Shown here piece by piece: positions 47,926 through 57,273 of a stretch of 64,000 bases of DNA. The DNA lies in contig NZ_JACBYI010000013.1 of the NCBI RefSeq assembly GCF_019352175.1, forward strand, positions 62,001-126,000, read 5' to 3'. Under the pieces are notes generated by a model. It did no database searches. It had not been told where the DNA came from and saw nothing but the letters and a program-made list of their open reading frames with translations. The position numbers and the translations under genes were made by a program. How positions within the stretch are numbered: position 1 is the first letter of the stretch; every line of letters begins with the position of its first letter. Source of the stretch: Paenibacillus sp. S150. Its GTDB lineage: Bacteria > Bacillota > Bacilli > Paenibacillales > Paenibacillaceae.

Positions 47926-48911
47926 TGAAGCCGGGCAAGACGTTAATCCGGCCGGCAGGAAGCCCTACGCCGTACAGATGGCTTAGGAGCGCTCTGATTA
48001 AAGCTGTAATAGTGATTCTCTGTGTGATGACAGCCGTCTTTTTTCTCATCCGGATTGTGCCGGGAGATCCTGCCAAGATGATTCTGGGTGAATACAGTAC
48101 CCCTGAAGCTATCGCGGGTATGCATCATACGCTCGGGCTGGATCTCCCGCTATGGGATCAGTTCATCCGCTTTATGCAGACGCTGTTCACTCATGGAGAT
48201 ACCGGCAATTCCATTATTTCGGGAACCTCCACCCGAACGCTGATTGCCGAGCGGGCGCCCATTACTATGCTGCTTATTGTGATGGCTTGTGTTCTGGCAG
48301 TGATTATCGCTCTTTTGCTCGCTGCAGCCGCCGCTACGCACAAGGATAAGCTGCTGGATCATTTGATCCGTATATTTCCTACAATTACTCTGGGGATGCC
48401 AATCTTTTGGGTTGGCATCCTTTTGATTCTGCTGCTCAGTGTACGCCTTCACTGGTTTCCTGTGGGCGGAGTAGGCGAAGGCTGGGCCGGGACCCTGCAC
48501 AGCCTGGCGCTTCCGGCGGTTACCGTTGCTTTTTCACAGATTCCTACGCTGGTCCGTTCATTAAGGGCACAGATGCTTGAGGTATTGGAATCGGATTTTG
48601 TGGTCACCCTCAGGGCTGCGGGAATACCGGGCAGGGTCATTCTGTTTAAGCATGTCCTGCGCAACTCCGCTCTGCCAACCCTGATGCTGCTTGGCGTAAA
48701 TATTTCGTATCTGATCGGCGGCACCCTGGTGGTTGAACAGGTGTTTGGAATCAAGGGGATTGGCAGCCTGCTGTTTACTTCAATTTCGAAACGGGATTTT
48801 CCGGTCATTCAAGGAATCGCGCTGTACTGTGCGGTCTCGGTTGTGATCATCAGCCTGCTGATTGAAATTATCTCCAAATGGCTGGACCCCCGAACGAAAG
48901 GAAAACCATGA
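47922..48911 (+). CDS. DppB/OppB-type ABC permease
   Basis: A 329-residue permease. AVFFLIRIVPGDPAKMILGE and MHHTLGLDLPLWDQFIRF are the typical DppB N-terminal parts, and the cytoplasmic loop TLRAAGIPGRVILFKHVLRN carries the EAA-like motif. About six membrane segments. The ATG overlaps the stop of the binding-protein gene. Its partner DppC-type gene again overlaps by four bases. Confidence 0.94.
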   Translation: MMKPGKTLIRPAGSPTPYRWLRSALIKAVIVILCVMTAVFFLIRIVPGDPAKMILGEYSTPEAIAGMHHTLGLDLPLWDQFIRFMQTLFTHGDTGNSIISGTSTRTLIAERAPITMLLIVMACVLAVIIALLLAAAAATHKDKLLDHLIRIFPTITLGMPIFWVGILLILLLSVRLHWFPVGGVGEGWAGTLHSLALPAVTVAFSQIPTLVRSLRAQMLEVLESDFVVTLRAAGIPGRVILFKHVLRNSALPTLMLLGVNISYLIGGTLVVEQVFGIKGIGSLLFTSISKRDFPVIQGIALYCAVSVVIISLLIEIISKWLDPRTKGKP

Positions 48912-49774
48912 AACCTACAACGATCTACTCCGGGCTGCAAGCGGACGGGAAGAAGCCCGGCCTTATTCGCCGGATCTGGAATACCCCGTCCCTTTTGGCG
49001 GGAAGCATTATGTTTGCAGTGCTTATTCTTCTGGCTGTATTCATACCGTTTCTTAGTCCTTATAACCCCTCCGAGCAAAATTTGAGCGCCTTTTTGCAGC
49101 CCCCGTCCGCCGAGCATTGGCTGGGGACCGATCAATTGGGGCGTGACTTGTTCACGAGACTGATCTATGCTGCGCGGACCGATTTGAGCATCATGGTTCT
49201 GGCGGAAATCATCCCCTTCTGCACCGGTATATTTCTGGGGATGCTTGCAGGATATTACGGGAAATGGATTGATACGGTTATTACACTGCTCACCGATACG
49301 TTTATCGCTTTTCCATTTTATCTGATCGTGATTATCGTAGCCTTTGCCAGCGGGGCCGGAGAGCGGGGGATTTATATCACTTTCATCCTTGTCGGCTGGA
49401 TTGTGTTTGCCCGTGTGGTCCGGGGCCTTAGCGCATCGTTCCGCGAGCAGGAATGGATAGCTTCCGCCCAGACGCTGGGGCTGTCCGGAGTCAGAATTAT
49501 TCTGCGCCATCTCCTGCCCAATGTGCTGCCTCAAGCGGTGGTAGTCCTTATGACGGATATGGTCGGCCTTCTGGTGGCGATTGTTACGCTCGGGTATCTC
49601 GGCATCGGCATCGCACCTCCGACCCCCGATTGGGGAACCATGATTGCGGATGGACAATCCTTCATGACCACAGCCTGGTGGCTCTCGGCAGTTCCGGGCT
49701 TTGCCGTGGTCTACACGGGAATCGCCTTGTCTCTTGTGGGTGACGGTCTGGCAGACCTATGGAGGAAAAAATGA
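48908..49774 (+). CDS. DppC/OppC-type ABC permease
   Basis: A 288-residue permease. The segment LGTDQLGRDLFTRLIYAART is the DppC signature, and IASAQTLGLSGVRIILRHLLP the cytoplasmic loop. The ATG at 48908 overlaps the previous stop, and GAAAGGAAAA lies before it; an in-frame start further upstream would lie inside dppB. Its 3' end overlaps the first ATPase gene by 16 bases. Confidence 0.93.
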   Translation: MKPTTIYSGLQADGKKPGLIRRIWNTPSLLAGSIMFAVLILLAVFIPFLSPYNPSEQNLSAFLQPPSAEHWLGTDQLGRDLFTRLIYAARTDLSIMVLAEIIPFCTGIFLGMLAGYYGKWIDTVITLLTDTFIAFPFYLIVIIVAFASGAGERGIYITFILVGWIVFARVVRGLSASFREQEWIASAQTLGLSGVRIILRHLLPNVLPQAVVVLMTDMVGLLVAIVTLGYLGIGIAPPTPDWGTMIADGQSFMTTAWWLSAVPGFAVVYTGIALSLVGDGLADLWRKK

Positions 49775-50544
49775 TGGCAACAAGCCCGGTTCTGGCCGTA
49801 GAAGCATTGTCGCTGGCAACGAAGTCGAATGAAGCTCTGGTCAACAATATCAGCTTTTCGCTGGGCCAAGGGGAGAGTCTGGGACTGGTAGGCGAATCTG
49901 GCTCCGGCAAATCACTTACGCTGCGGGCTATCCTTGGACTGCTTCCCCGCGGGGTTGAGCAGACAGGAGGAGCCATTAAGAGCGGCGCAAGCAGCGCAAT
50001 GGTCTTTCAGGACCCCAGAGGTGCCCTGGACCCGCTCTGCCCGGTGGTCAAGCAGCTTGCAGAAGTCGTATATTACAGACAACAATTAAGCCGGAGGGCC
50101 TCGCGAGCGGCGGCGCTGGAGCTGCTCGAAATGCTGGGCCTTCCGGATTCCCTGAAAAAAGCGGACCGTTATCCCAGCCAGCTGTCGGGCGGTCAGTGTC
50201 AAAGGATCGTCATTGCCATGGCACTGGCGTGCAAGCCTGGGATTCTTCTCTGTGATGAGCCGACAACGGCGCTCGACGTTACGGTTCAGCGGCAGATTAT
50301 TGAAACGATTACCCGGCTGCAGAAGGAACTGGGCTTTGCGATGGTTTTTGTGACGCATAATCTTGCGATTGCCGCCGCTCTCTGCTCCAAGCTGGCTGTG
50401 ATGAAAAGAGGGCGGATTGTTGAGCATGGCGATACCCTGAGCGTTCTGCGCAATCCGCAGGAGCCTTATACACAGATGCTTATTCACTCGGTGCTTCCTT
50501 TGCCGGAGCTGGAGGGGGAGGGGGAGGGACCACTATGGAATTAG
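49759..50544 (+). CDS. DppD/OppD-type ABC ATPase
   Basis: A 261-residue ATPase. Walker A GESGSGKS, signature LSGGQCQR (with Cys in place of the usual Gln or other residue) and Walker B GILLCDEPTTALDV are all present. It is shorter than most DppD proteins (about 330), lacking the C-terminal extension with an iron-sulfur cysteine cluster. It pairs with the following ATPase. The frame overlaps the permease before and the ATPase after. Confidence 0.93.
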   Translation: MEEKMMATSPVLAVEALSLATKSNEALVNNISFSLGQGESLGLVGESGSGKSLTLRAILGLLPRGVEQTGGAIKSGASSAMVFQDPRGALDPLCPVVKQLAEVVYYRQQLSRRASRAAALELLEMLGLPDSLKKADRYPSQLSGGQCQRIVIAMALACKPGILLCDEPTTALDVTVQRQIIETITRLQKELGFAMVFVTHNLAIAAALCSKLAVMKRGRIVEHGDTLSVLRNPQEPYTQMLIHSVLPLPELEGEGEGPLWN

Positions 50545-51320
50545 CCCTGCAAGTCAACAATATAACGGTTCGTTATGGCGGCTTCACTGCGCTGGACGGC
50601 ATTCATCTGAATCTGCAGCAGCATACCACCCTCGGCCTTGTTGGAGAGTCCGGGTCGGGCAAATCCACGCTGGCGAGGGTCATAGCGGGATTGATCACTC
50701 CGGATGAGGGGCAGCTTCTGCTGGGCACACAAGAATTGCACAAGAAACGGAGCCGCGGGCAGCGCAAAAGCATACAGATGATCTTCCAGAATCCGGATGC
50801 CTCACTGAATCCGAAGCATTCCATACGGCAGATTCTGTCCGAGGCGCTGCTGTTTCACCGCATTGTAGCCCGCTCGGAGGCCGAGAAGAGATGTAAAGAG
50901 CTTCTGGCCCGTGTTCAGCTGGAGGCAAAGGCCTTGGACAAATATCCTCACGAATTCTCGGGCGGCCAGCGACAGCGGATTGCGATTGCACGCGCATTAA
51001 GCGTAGAGCCAAGCCTTCTGATTGCCGATGAGCCGACGAGCGCGCTGGATGTTTCCGTGCAGCTGAATGTGCTGGAGCTGCTGAATACGCTCAAAGCCGA
51101 GCTTCATCTGACCATGCTGTTCATCTCCCATGATCTGGGGGTCATCCATGCCATTAGCGATACGGTTGCGGTCATGAAGCAGGGAAGCCTGGTCGAGGTC
51201 AGTCTGAAGGAACAATTCTTTGCCCGCCCTGAGGCTGCCTACAGCCGCGAGCTGTTGTCCGCAGTCCCAAAGATGCCGAAATTGAACACATCAGGAGGTT
51301 ACTATGAACCAAGAACCTAA
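50535..51320 (+). CDS. DppF/OppF-type ABC ATPase
   Basis: A 261-residue ATPase with Walker A GESGSGKST, signature FSGGQRQRIAIARAL and Walker B LLIADEPTSALDV. FQNPDASLNPKHSIRQIL is typical of the DppF branch. It completes a five-gene importer. Its 3' end overlaps the aminotransferase gene by 17 bases, tying that enzyme to the transporter. Confidence 0.93.
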   Translation: MELALQVNNITVRYGGFTALDGIHLNLQQHTTLGLVGESGSGKSTLARVIAGLITPDEGQLLLGTQELHKKRSRGQRKSIQMIFQNPDASLNPKHSIRQILSEALLFHRIVARSEAEKRCKELLARVQLEAKALDKYPHEFSGGQRQRIAIARALSVEPSLLIADEPTSALDVSVQLNVLELLNTLKAELHLTMLFISHDLGVIHAISDTVAVMKQGSLVEVSLKEQFFARPEAAYSRELLSAVPKMPKLNTSGGYYEPRT

Positions 51321-52362
51321 AGGATTTGTGCCGCTGTCACTTGCCGAGCTCGATACGCTTACCCGCTTGCTCTCCGGGCTGCTGTCTACAGAGCACCCCC
51401 CGGTGATCATTCCGGGCGAGGCCATTCTGGGCATTGAGGCGATGGCGGCCGGCATCTCCGCGCCGGGCAGGACCTTTCTAAATGTGGTGACAGGCCCTTA
51501 TGGAAGTCTGTTTGGACAATGGCTGGAACGCGGCGGAGCAACGGTAGCGGAAGTCAGGGTCCCCTTTGATGAAGTGGTTCCTGCGGAAAGGATCGCAGCG
51601 GCGATCGGGCAGCATAAGCCGGACGCGCTTTCCTTTGTACAGGCTGAGGTGGTTACCGGCGGCTCCAATCCGGCCGGGGAAATATTGAGGCTTGCCCGCC
51701 GCCATAATCTTATAACTGTGTTGGACTCGGTGTCGGCGGTCGGCGGAGAACCGCTGCCGGTTGATGAATGGGGAGTTGATTTTGCGGCTGTGGGGGCGCA
51801 GAAAGCTCTGGCCGGACCGAACGGCGTCAGTGCGGTAAGCATTACGCCGCGCGGCTGGGAATTCCTTGAGTCCAACGGAAATGCACCGCGCAATTCCATT
51901 CTGTCCTTGCTGGATCTGAAACCGGCAGGGAACGGAACAGCGCCGGTACGTGTGCCTCCCAACATTCCGACGCTGGAGGCCAGAGCCTTGATTGCGGCCT
52001 TGACCGCCGTGGAGGAAGAAGGACTGGAGCAGGTGATCAGGCGCCATGAACGGGCTGCGGCCTCTGCCGTTGCCGGTATCAAGGCCTTGGGCCTTGCGCC
52101 CTGGCAGAAGGACAGCCGGCACTATTCTACGCTGACTACGACGGTGCGGATTTCCGGGGAGCAGCGGCTGCATATTGCCCGGCCCGTCGGGATCGTGGCT
52201 CCCGGAGACGGAGAACTCTTCGGGCAGCTCCTGCGGATTAACCATTTTGGAGCGAACGCCAGCCGGATCTGCGTGGAAGAAGCCATTGCGACGCTGGCCG
52301 GTCTGTTGAATCAGGACGCTGGACCTGCACTCGGAGCCATCCGGCTGGTCTGGGAGGAATGA
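51304..52362 (+). CDS. Class V PLP-dependent aminotransferase-like protein
   Basis: A 352-residue fold-type I PLP enzyme of the alanine-glyoxylate / serine-pyruvate aminotransferase group. TVLDSVSAVGGEPLPVDEWG holds the PLP-binding Asp, and GAQKALAGP the Schiff-base Lys167. Cytoplasmic. AGGAGG precedes the ATG inside the dppF end. In this operon it may deaminate or cleave a compound released from the imported substrate; class V also includes lyases, so the reaction is not fixed. Confidence 0.88.
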   Translation: MNQEPKGFVPLSLAELDTLTRLLSGLLSTEHPPVIIPGEAILGIEAMAAGISAPGRTFLNVVTGPYGSLFGQWLERGGATVAEVRVPFDEVVPAERIAAAIGQHKPDALSFVQAEVVTGGSNPAGEILRLARRHNLITVLDSVSAVGGEPLPVDEWGVDFAAVGAQKALAGPNGVSAVSITPRGWEFLESNGNAPRNSILSLLDLKPAGNGTAPVRVPPNIPTLEARALIAALTAVEEEGLEQVIRRHERAAASAVAGIKALGLAPWQKDSRHYSTLTTTVRISGEQRLHIARPVGIVAPGDGELFGQLLRINHFGANASRICVEEAIATLAGLLNQDAGPALGAIRLVWEE

Positions 52363-52364
52363 AT

Positions 52365-53516
52365 ATGATCAACAGACATCCTGAGGCGCAAGTCTTCAAC
52401 TCTATCTTTATAGCGGGCATCGCTGGGAAGCGCTTCGATATTTCAATTAAGAACGGCCGGTTTTCCTCTATTGCCGGATCGGCGCCGGATTATGATCAGC
52501 CTGCTGATCCGGGCACGGATTTATGGATCAGCCCGGGGGTTATTGATCTGCACACGCATCTGGCCTGGACGGACTTCGACCATGCGGATCAATTGAAGCG
52601 CGGCAGCCATGAGCTGGAAGTCATGCAGGCGCAGGCTTTTGAAGCCACCCTGCGGACCGGTGTAACAACGGCGCGCGATGCCGGCGGGATTCTGCCCAGC
52701 ACCGTACGGCATCTTGTCCGGCACTACGGGCAGCCGCTGAGGGTCCAGACCAGCAGCGATATGCTTGGCGCCGCGGATGCCCGCGGGATTCGGCATTTGG
52801 AGAAGCGGATGGCCGGAATTTTTGATACAGGGGCCGGCTGGATCAAGATCATGGCAACCGGCGGCCTTGGCGCGGCTGCTGAACAAGTCCTCGATCCGAA
52901 TTTTTCGGAGGAGGAGTTCGCTTTCATTGTCCGCCATGCCCACGCCAATCACAAAAAAGTTCTGGTTCATACCTGGGGCGGGGTGACGGTAGACTGGTCC
53001 ATCCATGCCGGTGTGGAATCTATTGAGCATGGAATGTTCCTGAGCGGGGATCAGGCGGGCAGACTTGCAGAGGCCCGGATAGCCTTGGTGCCTACAACCT
53101 CGATTTACCGCATTGCCGCAGATCCCCATGGCGTGCTCGCGCTGAACCCGGTCATTTGCGACCGGGCCGAACGCGCGGCCGAAGCGCATTCCCGGGCCAT
53201 CGGCTATGCCAAGAGCGCCGGGGTCCGGCTGGGATTGGGTACGGATTATGCCACGCCTGCACTGCACGGGTACAATCTGCAAGAGCTGGACACGCTGATG
53301 GAATACGGCTTGACCCGGGAGGAAGCCTGGCATTCTGCCACGGGCGGCGCCGCAGAGATTCTGGGAAGCGGCAACGAATTGGGGCGGATTGCCGAGGGGT
53401 ATATTGCCGATGCCGTGATTTGGGATGCCGATCCGTACCGGGCGCCTAATGCAGATACACTGCGGAAGAGCATCGTATCCGTCATTACCGGAATGAAGGA
53501 AGCGGAATTAATGTAA
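52365..53516 (+). CDS. Metal-dependent amidohydrolase
   Basis: A 383-residue amidohydrolase-superfamily enzyme close to imidazolonepropionase and prolidase-like members. ISPGVIDLHTHLAW has the HxH metal motif; GVTTARDAGG, KVLVHTWGG, SIEHGMFLS and LGLGTDYATPAL supply the other metal-site segments. An ATG at 52359 is only two bases from GGAGG, whereas the ATG at 52365 is eight bases away and preferred. No signal peptide. It probably opens an amide or lactam in the imported compound; dipeptides are the simplest guess. Confidence 0.9.
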   Translation: MINRHPEAQVFNSIFIAGIAGKRFDISIKNGRFSSIAGSAPDYDQPADPGTDLWISPGVIDLHTHLAWTDFDHADQLKRGSHELEVMQAQAFEATLRTGVTTARDAGGILPSTVRHLVRHYGQPLRVQTSSDMLGAADARGIRHLEKRMAGIFDTGAGWIKIMATGGLGAAAEQVLDPNFSEEEFAFIVRHAHANHKKVLVHTWGGVTVDWSIHAGVESIEHGMFLSGDQAGRLAEARIALVPTTSIYRIAADPHGVLALNPVICDRAERAAEAHSRAIGYAKSAGVRLGLGTDYATPALHGYNLQELDTLMEYGLTREEAWHSATGGAAEILGSGNELGRIAEGYIADAVIWDADPYRAPNADTLRKSIVSVITGMKEAELM

Positions 53517-53532
53517 GGCAAGGAGGGGGCAT

Positions 53533-54276
53533 GTGATCTCATCCACTCAAAAAAAGCATATCATCGCTGTTATGAAGGCTCTTCCAAGCCGAAGCCGGTA
53601 TTTAAAAACAGAACTGCTGAAGGATGAATTAAAGCTGAAGCAGGACGGAGCTGTGGAGATTTATTATTCTCCGCATAATGAATACATCAATTCATCGGCC
53701 AAGATTGTTTTGCTCGGAATTACTCCGGGCTGGCAGCAGGTGGAGATTGCCTTTCGAGCAGCGGTTCAATGCTTGCAGGAGCAGAAGTCTTACGGGGAGG
53801 CGTGCAGGGAAGCAAAATTCGCGGCCGGAATGGCCGGTCCCATGCGGGCGAATTTAATGCAAATGCTTCAGGAAATCGGGATTCATGATTACCTGGGGAT
53901 CACAAGCATTCAGCATCTGTTTGAGCCCGGGTGTACATTGCTGCATACAACCTCCCTTATCCGGTTTCCTGTTTTTGTCGCCAAGCAAAACTATAATGGG
54001 CATCGGCCTTCACTGACAAGAAACCCGTTCTTGTTCGGGGAAGTGCTTGAATCTTTTCTGCCGGAAATAGGCCGGTTGAACCGTCCGCTCATTATCCCGC
54101 TGGGCAAGTCTGTCGAAGAGATGCTTCGTCTGCTCATTGACAGACAGCTCATCCCCGGGCAGACGGTTTTATGGGGATTCCCGCATCCATCAGGTGCCAA
54201 TGGCCACCGCTTACAACAGTTTTATGCCAATAAGGCTGCAATGGAGCGGGTGGTGGACAGCCTGATGCAACCTTGA
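53533..54276 (+). CDS. Uracil-DNA-glycosylase-superfamily-like protein
   Basis: A 247-residue protein. KIVLLGITPGWQQ (about 57-69) resembles motif A of the uracil-DNA glycosylase fold, and LWGFPHPSGANGHR near the C-terminus resembles the HPS motif B. The sequences between are unlike classical UDG, and the usual water-activating residue cannot be assigned, so enzymatic activity is uncertain. The GTG start at 53533 follows AGGAGGGGG; it is 16 bases after the amidohydrolase and on the same strand, so co-transcription is likely, although the functional link is unclear. Confidence 0.6.
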   Translation: MISSTQKKHIIAVMKALPSRSRYLKTELLKDELKLKQDGAVEIYYSPHNEYINSSAKIVLLGITPGWQQVEIAFRAAVQCLQEQKSYGEACREAKFAAGMAGPMRANLMQMLQEIGIHDYLGITSIQHLFEPGCTLLHTTSLIRFPVFVAKQNYNGHRPSLTRNPFLFGEVLESFLPEIGRLNRPLIIPLGKSVEEMLRLLIDRQLIPGQTVLWGFPHPSGANGHRLQQFYANKAAMERVVDSLMQP

Positions 54277-54369
54277 TTCAAACAGGGCAATAATTATAAG
54301 CTGACCGGACCCGGATCGGACCGCCGGAAACACAATCGCGGCCAGGATATGCTGGCTTCTATTGGATAG

Positions 54370-54867
54370 GGAATTGAAGTGGAATTAGTGCACTTAATTG
54401 GACAGAAAAGCTTGCGGCAGAGGGAATAGTGGGAAAAAGGTAACTTAATTTGAAGCGTATTCTCCTGAAAGGGGAAGAATCGGATGGATTAGTGATCCTT
54501 TTTCCCACTAACGCTGGCGAAAAAGGGGATGAGGGCAGATTAAGTTTACTTTTTCCGCTTGGGCTTACCGCCGGTCTCAGCGGGAAGGTCCGGAGGGACG
54601 GAAGAAAGCATCTGTTCACCCGGCCAGGACAATTGGAGGGTCCCGGCAAGCTTGAATTTGAAATTGCAAACGGCTATGCCGTCCAGTGAAGGACGGCATA
54701 GCCGTTTGTTCAAATATAAGATACTCATGCCGCTGCGCGGCACCACGGAGAAATGAAATGCACAAGCCGTTATTTCAGGGCAGAATGTTAATGCTTGGCG
54801 CACTAAATGAGCCTTCTATTTCCCGCTGAAACGGTGCAGTCCTTAAAAAGGACGGCGCAGCCGTTTC
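54370..54867 (+). repeat. Dispersed non-coding repeat, most complete copy (about 0.5 kb)
   Basis: Block order: GAAGTGGAATTAGTGCACTTAA, AAGCTTGCGGCAGAGGGAAT, AGTGGGAAAAAGGTAACTTAA, TATTCTCCTGAAAGGGG, CCTTTTTCCCACTAACGCTG, TTACTTTTTCCGCTTGGGCT. Next is a perfect 16-base-stem hairpin, AACGGCTATGCCGTCC / GGACGGCATAGCCGTT (54667-54703), and last a hairpin (54828-54867) of the AAACGG...GTCCTT/AAGGAC...CCGTTT type. Copies or parts occur at 7721, 8465 and 20240. No protein frame is shared between copies. The window has no other gene between 54277 and 55030. Confidence 0.82.
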
Positions 54868-55030
54868 TGCTCCTATGTTTTGGGGTCCCCGCAAAGTACC
54901 TGAGTCATCATCGGAGCCAAGGCCCCGCTACCCTGGAAATAACTTTACGCCCCCATTTCCATCATCTGTGGTGCCGCGTCAGCGGCATGGATGGCTTTGT
55001 GGGGTTATTTTCTGTGCTTTGCCGGAGGCT

Positions 55031-56398
55031 CTACCCGTCCGATTCCAGCAGCCGCCGCTGGCCAGACGGAACGGGAGGGGCCGGATCAATCGCCGGCTCC
55101 GGCTCACCGGCTTCCCGGATCCGGCGGAGCAGGGCGCCGCACAGCCGGTCAGAGACTTCACGGTGGGATTCGTAGCCCGCCAGATTGGTCAGCTCATACG
55201 GATCGGCGTACAGATCATAGAGGTACGCCTCGCGGTAACGGGCTGCGGAAGCGTCCAGCAGCGGATCGGCATCCTCGGACACCACGCCGTATTTCCAGCG
55301 TGCGGTGCGGATGGCCCGGCCCAGCACCGATTCGCTGATCTGCACGAACACCTCCCGGGGCCAAGCCGTGCGGCTTCCGTGCAATAACGGCACGACTGAT
55401 CGTCCATGCAGCTCTCCGGGGACGGGAAGACCGGCGGCGTCAAGCAGTGTGGGCACAAGATCGACGAGGCTGACCAGTTCCCTGACATTGCCTCCGCCGA
55501 TAAAGCGCCCGCCATACAAGGCGGCCGGAATCCGGATAGAGCTCTCATGGCAGGAGCGCTTGTACTCGCCGTTGCGCGTCTTGAAATGCGAGCCATGGTC
55601 GGAGGTGAACAGCACAATCGTATCCTCAAGCAGCTCCAGGCTGCGCAGTGCGTCCAGAATTCTGCCCAAGGCTTCATCGAGGCGCTTGACCATGCCGTAG
55701 TAGCCGCCGAGATGCTGCGGAGCTGTTCCGCCGAGCGATTCGAGGTCAGGCGGCGTCCAGCGTCCGGTGTACCGGTCCCGGTATATGTCCGGGGCCGGAT
55801 AGTCGTCGCGGCGGTTCTGATGATGCGGCTCAATATGGGACAGGAAGAGAAAGAACGGCTGCTCCTTCCGCTGGTCGATGTAGCGGATGGCCGCATCGGT
55901 CAGGGCATCCACCCGGTATCCGGGCAGATCGACCGGCCGGTTGTCATTGTCGAACAGACGGGTGCGGTACGCATCGGAGGTATGCTCCAGCGCGTCCGAC
56001 GCCAGCCAATACCGGTAACCGCCCCGGAGCTCTTCAGGGACGGGACGGTCACGGGTCGAAGCGAGATGCCATTTGCCGATGTAGCCGGTATCATATCCGG
56101 CCTCATTGAAATGGCCGGCCAGAGTCGGAAGATCGGGAGCAAGCGGAATTCCGTTGCGGTGGCAGCCCGTCGCGGTTGCATACAGTCCGGTCTGCAGGGA
56201 AGAGCGGGCCGGACCGCATACGGGCTGGCACGTGAAGGCATGCTCCAGGTGGGTGCCGAAACGGGCCATCCAGTCATAATGGGGGGTAAGGCCCAGCGGA
56301 TTGCCGTGTACGCCTGTCGTATCCCACCGCTGTTGATCGGTGAAGAAAACGATGACATTCGGTTTTCGCGGCTCATTCGTCAGATTAGCGTTGCTCAT
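55031..56398 (-). CDS. Cys-type sulfatase
   Basis: A 455-residue sulfatase. VIVFFTDQQRWD holds N-terminal metal ligands; CGPARSSLQTG (from Cys61) is the CxPxRxxxxTG motif in which Cys becomes formylglycine. GYIGKWHL and FTSDHGSHFKTRNG are further family motifs, the second with metal-binding residues. There is no signal peptide, so it probably acts inside the cell on an imported sulfated sugar. The minus-strand ATG at 56398 with GGAGGA upstream is preferred to the one at 56422. It is the last gene of a minus-strand operon with a sugar importer. No maturase gene is in the window. Confidence 0.92.
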   Translation of the reverse strand: MSNANLTNEPRKPNVIVFFTDQQRWDTTGVHGNPLGLTPHYDWMARFGTHLEHAFTCQPVCGPARSSLQTGLYATATGCHRNGIPLAPDLPTLAGHFNEAGYDTGYIGKWHLASTRDRPVPEELRGGYRYWLASDALEHTSDAYRTRLFDNDNRPVDLPGYRVDALTDAAIRYIDQRKEQPFFLFLSHIEPHHQNRRDDYPAPDIYRDRYTGRWTPPDLESLGGTAPQHLGGYYGMVKRLDEALGRILDALRSLELLEDTIVLFTSDHGSHFKTRNGEYKRSCHESSIRIPAALYGGRFIGGGNVRELVSLVDLVPTLLDAAGLPVPGELHGRSVVPLLHGSRTAWPREVFVQISESVLGRAIRTARWKYGVVSEDADPLLDASAARYREAYLYDLYADPYELTNLAGYESHREVSDRLCGALLRRIREAGEPEPAIDPAPPVPSGQRRLLESDG

Positions 56399-56439
56399 GG
56401 GGACAGATCCTCCTGTACACAATTAGTGAAATACTGCAG

Positions 56440-57273
56440 CTATCCCTTAAGTCCCGTAGTGGAAATGCCTTCCACAAAGTACTTCTGCGCCGTGAAGAAG
56501 ACCGCAATGCAGGGGACAATGGCCAGCACCGACATTGCCATCACGCGGTTCCAGTGCACGGCGCCTTCGTTGTCGAGGGCCATCCGCAGACCGAGCGATA
56601 CCGGGAATTTGGAGACGCTGTTGATGAAGATCAGCGCATTGAAGAAATCATTCCAGGTCCAGATAAATTGGAACAAAGCGGCTGAAATCAACGCGGGCCC
56701 GGATAAGGGAATCAGTATCCTTGCCAGAATGGCAAAGGAGCCGCAGCCGTCAATATACGCCGCCTCATCCAGCTCGCGGGGAAGCCCCCGGAAGAACTGG
56801 ACGAGCAGAAACACAAAAAACGCATGGACGGCCAGCAGCGCAGGAATATAAAACGGGAGATACGTATTGAGCCAATTCAGCTCCCGGAACAAGAGGTACC
56901 GCGGAATCAGCAGCACGGAATCCGGCAGCATCAGGGTTGAGAGCATGAGCGCGAACAGCGCTTTTTTGCCGGGGAACCTGAATCTTGCGAACCCGTAGGC
57001 AACCACTGTGCTGGACAGCACTGTCAGAACGACAGCAGGCACTGTAAGCACCAGCGTATTTTTGAAAAATGCAGCAAAGCCATATTTTCCGATTCCGCGC
57101 CAGCCTTCCGTGTAAGCCTCGGTATTCCAGATGCCGGGCCACAGCGACAGGGAAGAGAATATTTCACTGTTCGTCTTGAACGAAGCGGACAGCAGCCAGA
57201 GCAGCGGATACAGGAAAATCAGTCCGAACAGCGACAGCAGCACAAGTGTCAGCGTCTGTCTTGAAGCGCTCAT
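56440..57273 (-). CDS. CUT1-family sugar ABC permease (MalG-like)
   Basis: A 277-residue permease with about six membrane segments and the EAA loop LDEAAYIDGCGSFAILARILIP. The C-terminus QKYFVEGISTTGLKG is typical. It sits between its MalF-type partner (sharing one base at 57273) and the sulfatase gene, so a sulfated oligosaccharide is a reasonable substrate. GAGGTGC-type ribosome site lies before the ATG. Confidence 0.92.
   Translation of the reverse strand: MSASRQTLTLVLLSLFGLIFLYPLLWLLSASFKTNSEIFSSLSLWPGIWNTEAYTEGWRGIGKYGFAAFFKNTLVLTVPAVVLTVLSSTVVAYGFARFRFPGKKALFALMLSTLMLPDSVLLIPRYLLFRELNWLNTYLPFYIPALLAVHAFFVFLLVQFFRGLPRELDEAAYIDGCGSFAILARILIPLSGPALISAALFQFIWTWNDFFNALIFINSVSKFPVSLGLRMALDNEGAVHWNRVMAMSVLAIVPCIAVFFTAQKYFVEGISTTGLKG

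Noticed and set aside
55406..56851. 481-residue plus-strand open frame
   Set aside because: It lies opposite the well-supported sulfatase and permease genes and has no recognisable domain.
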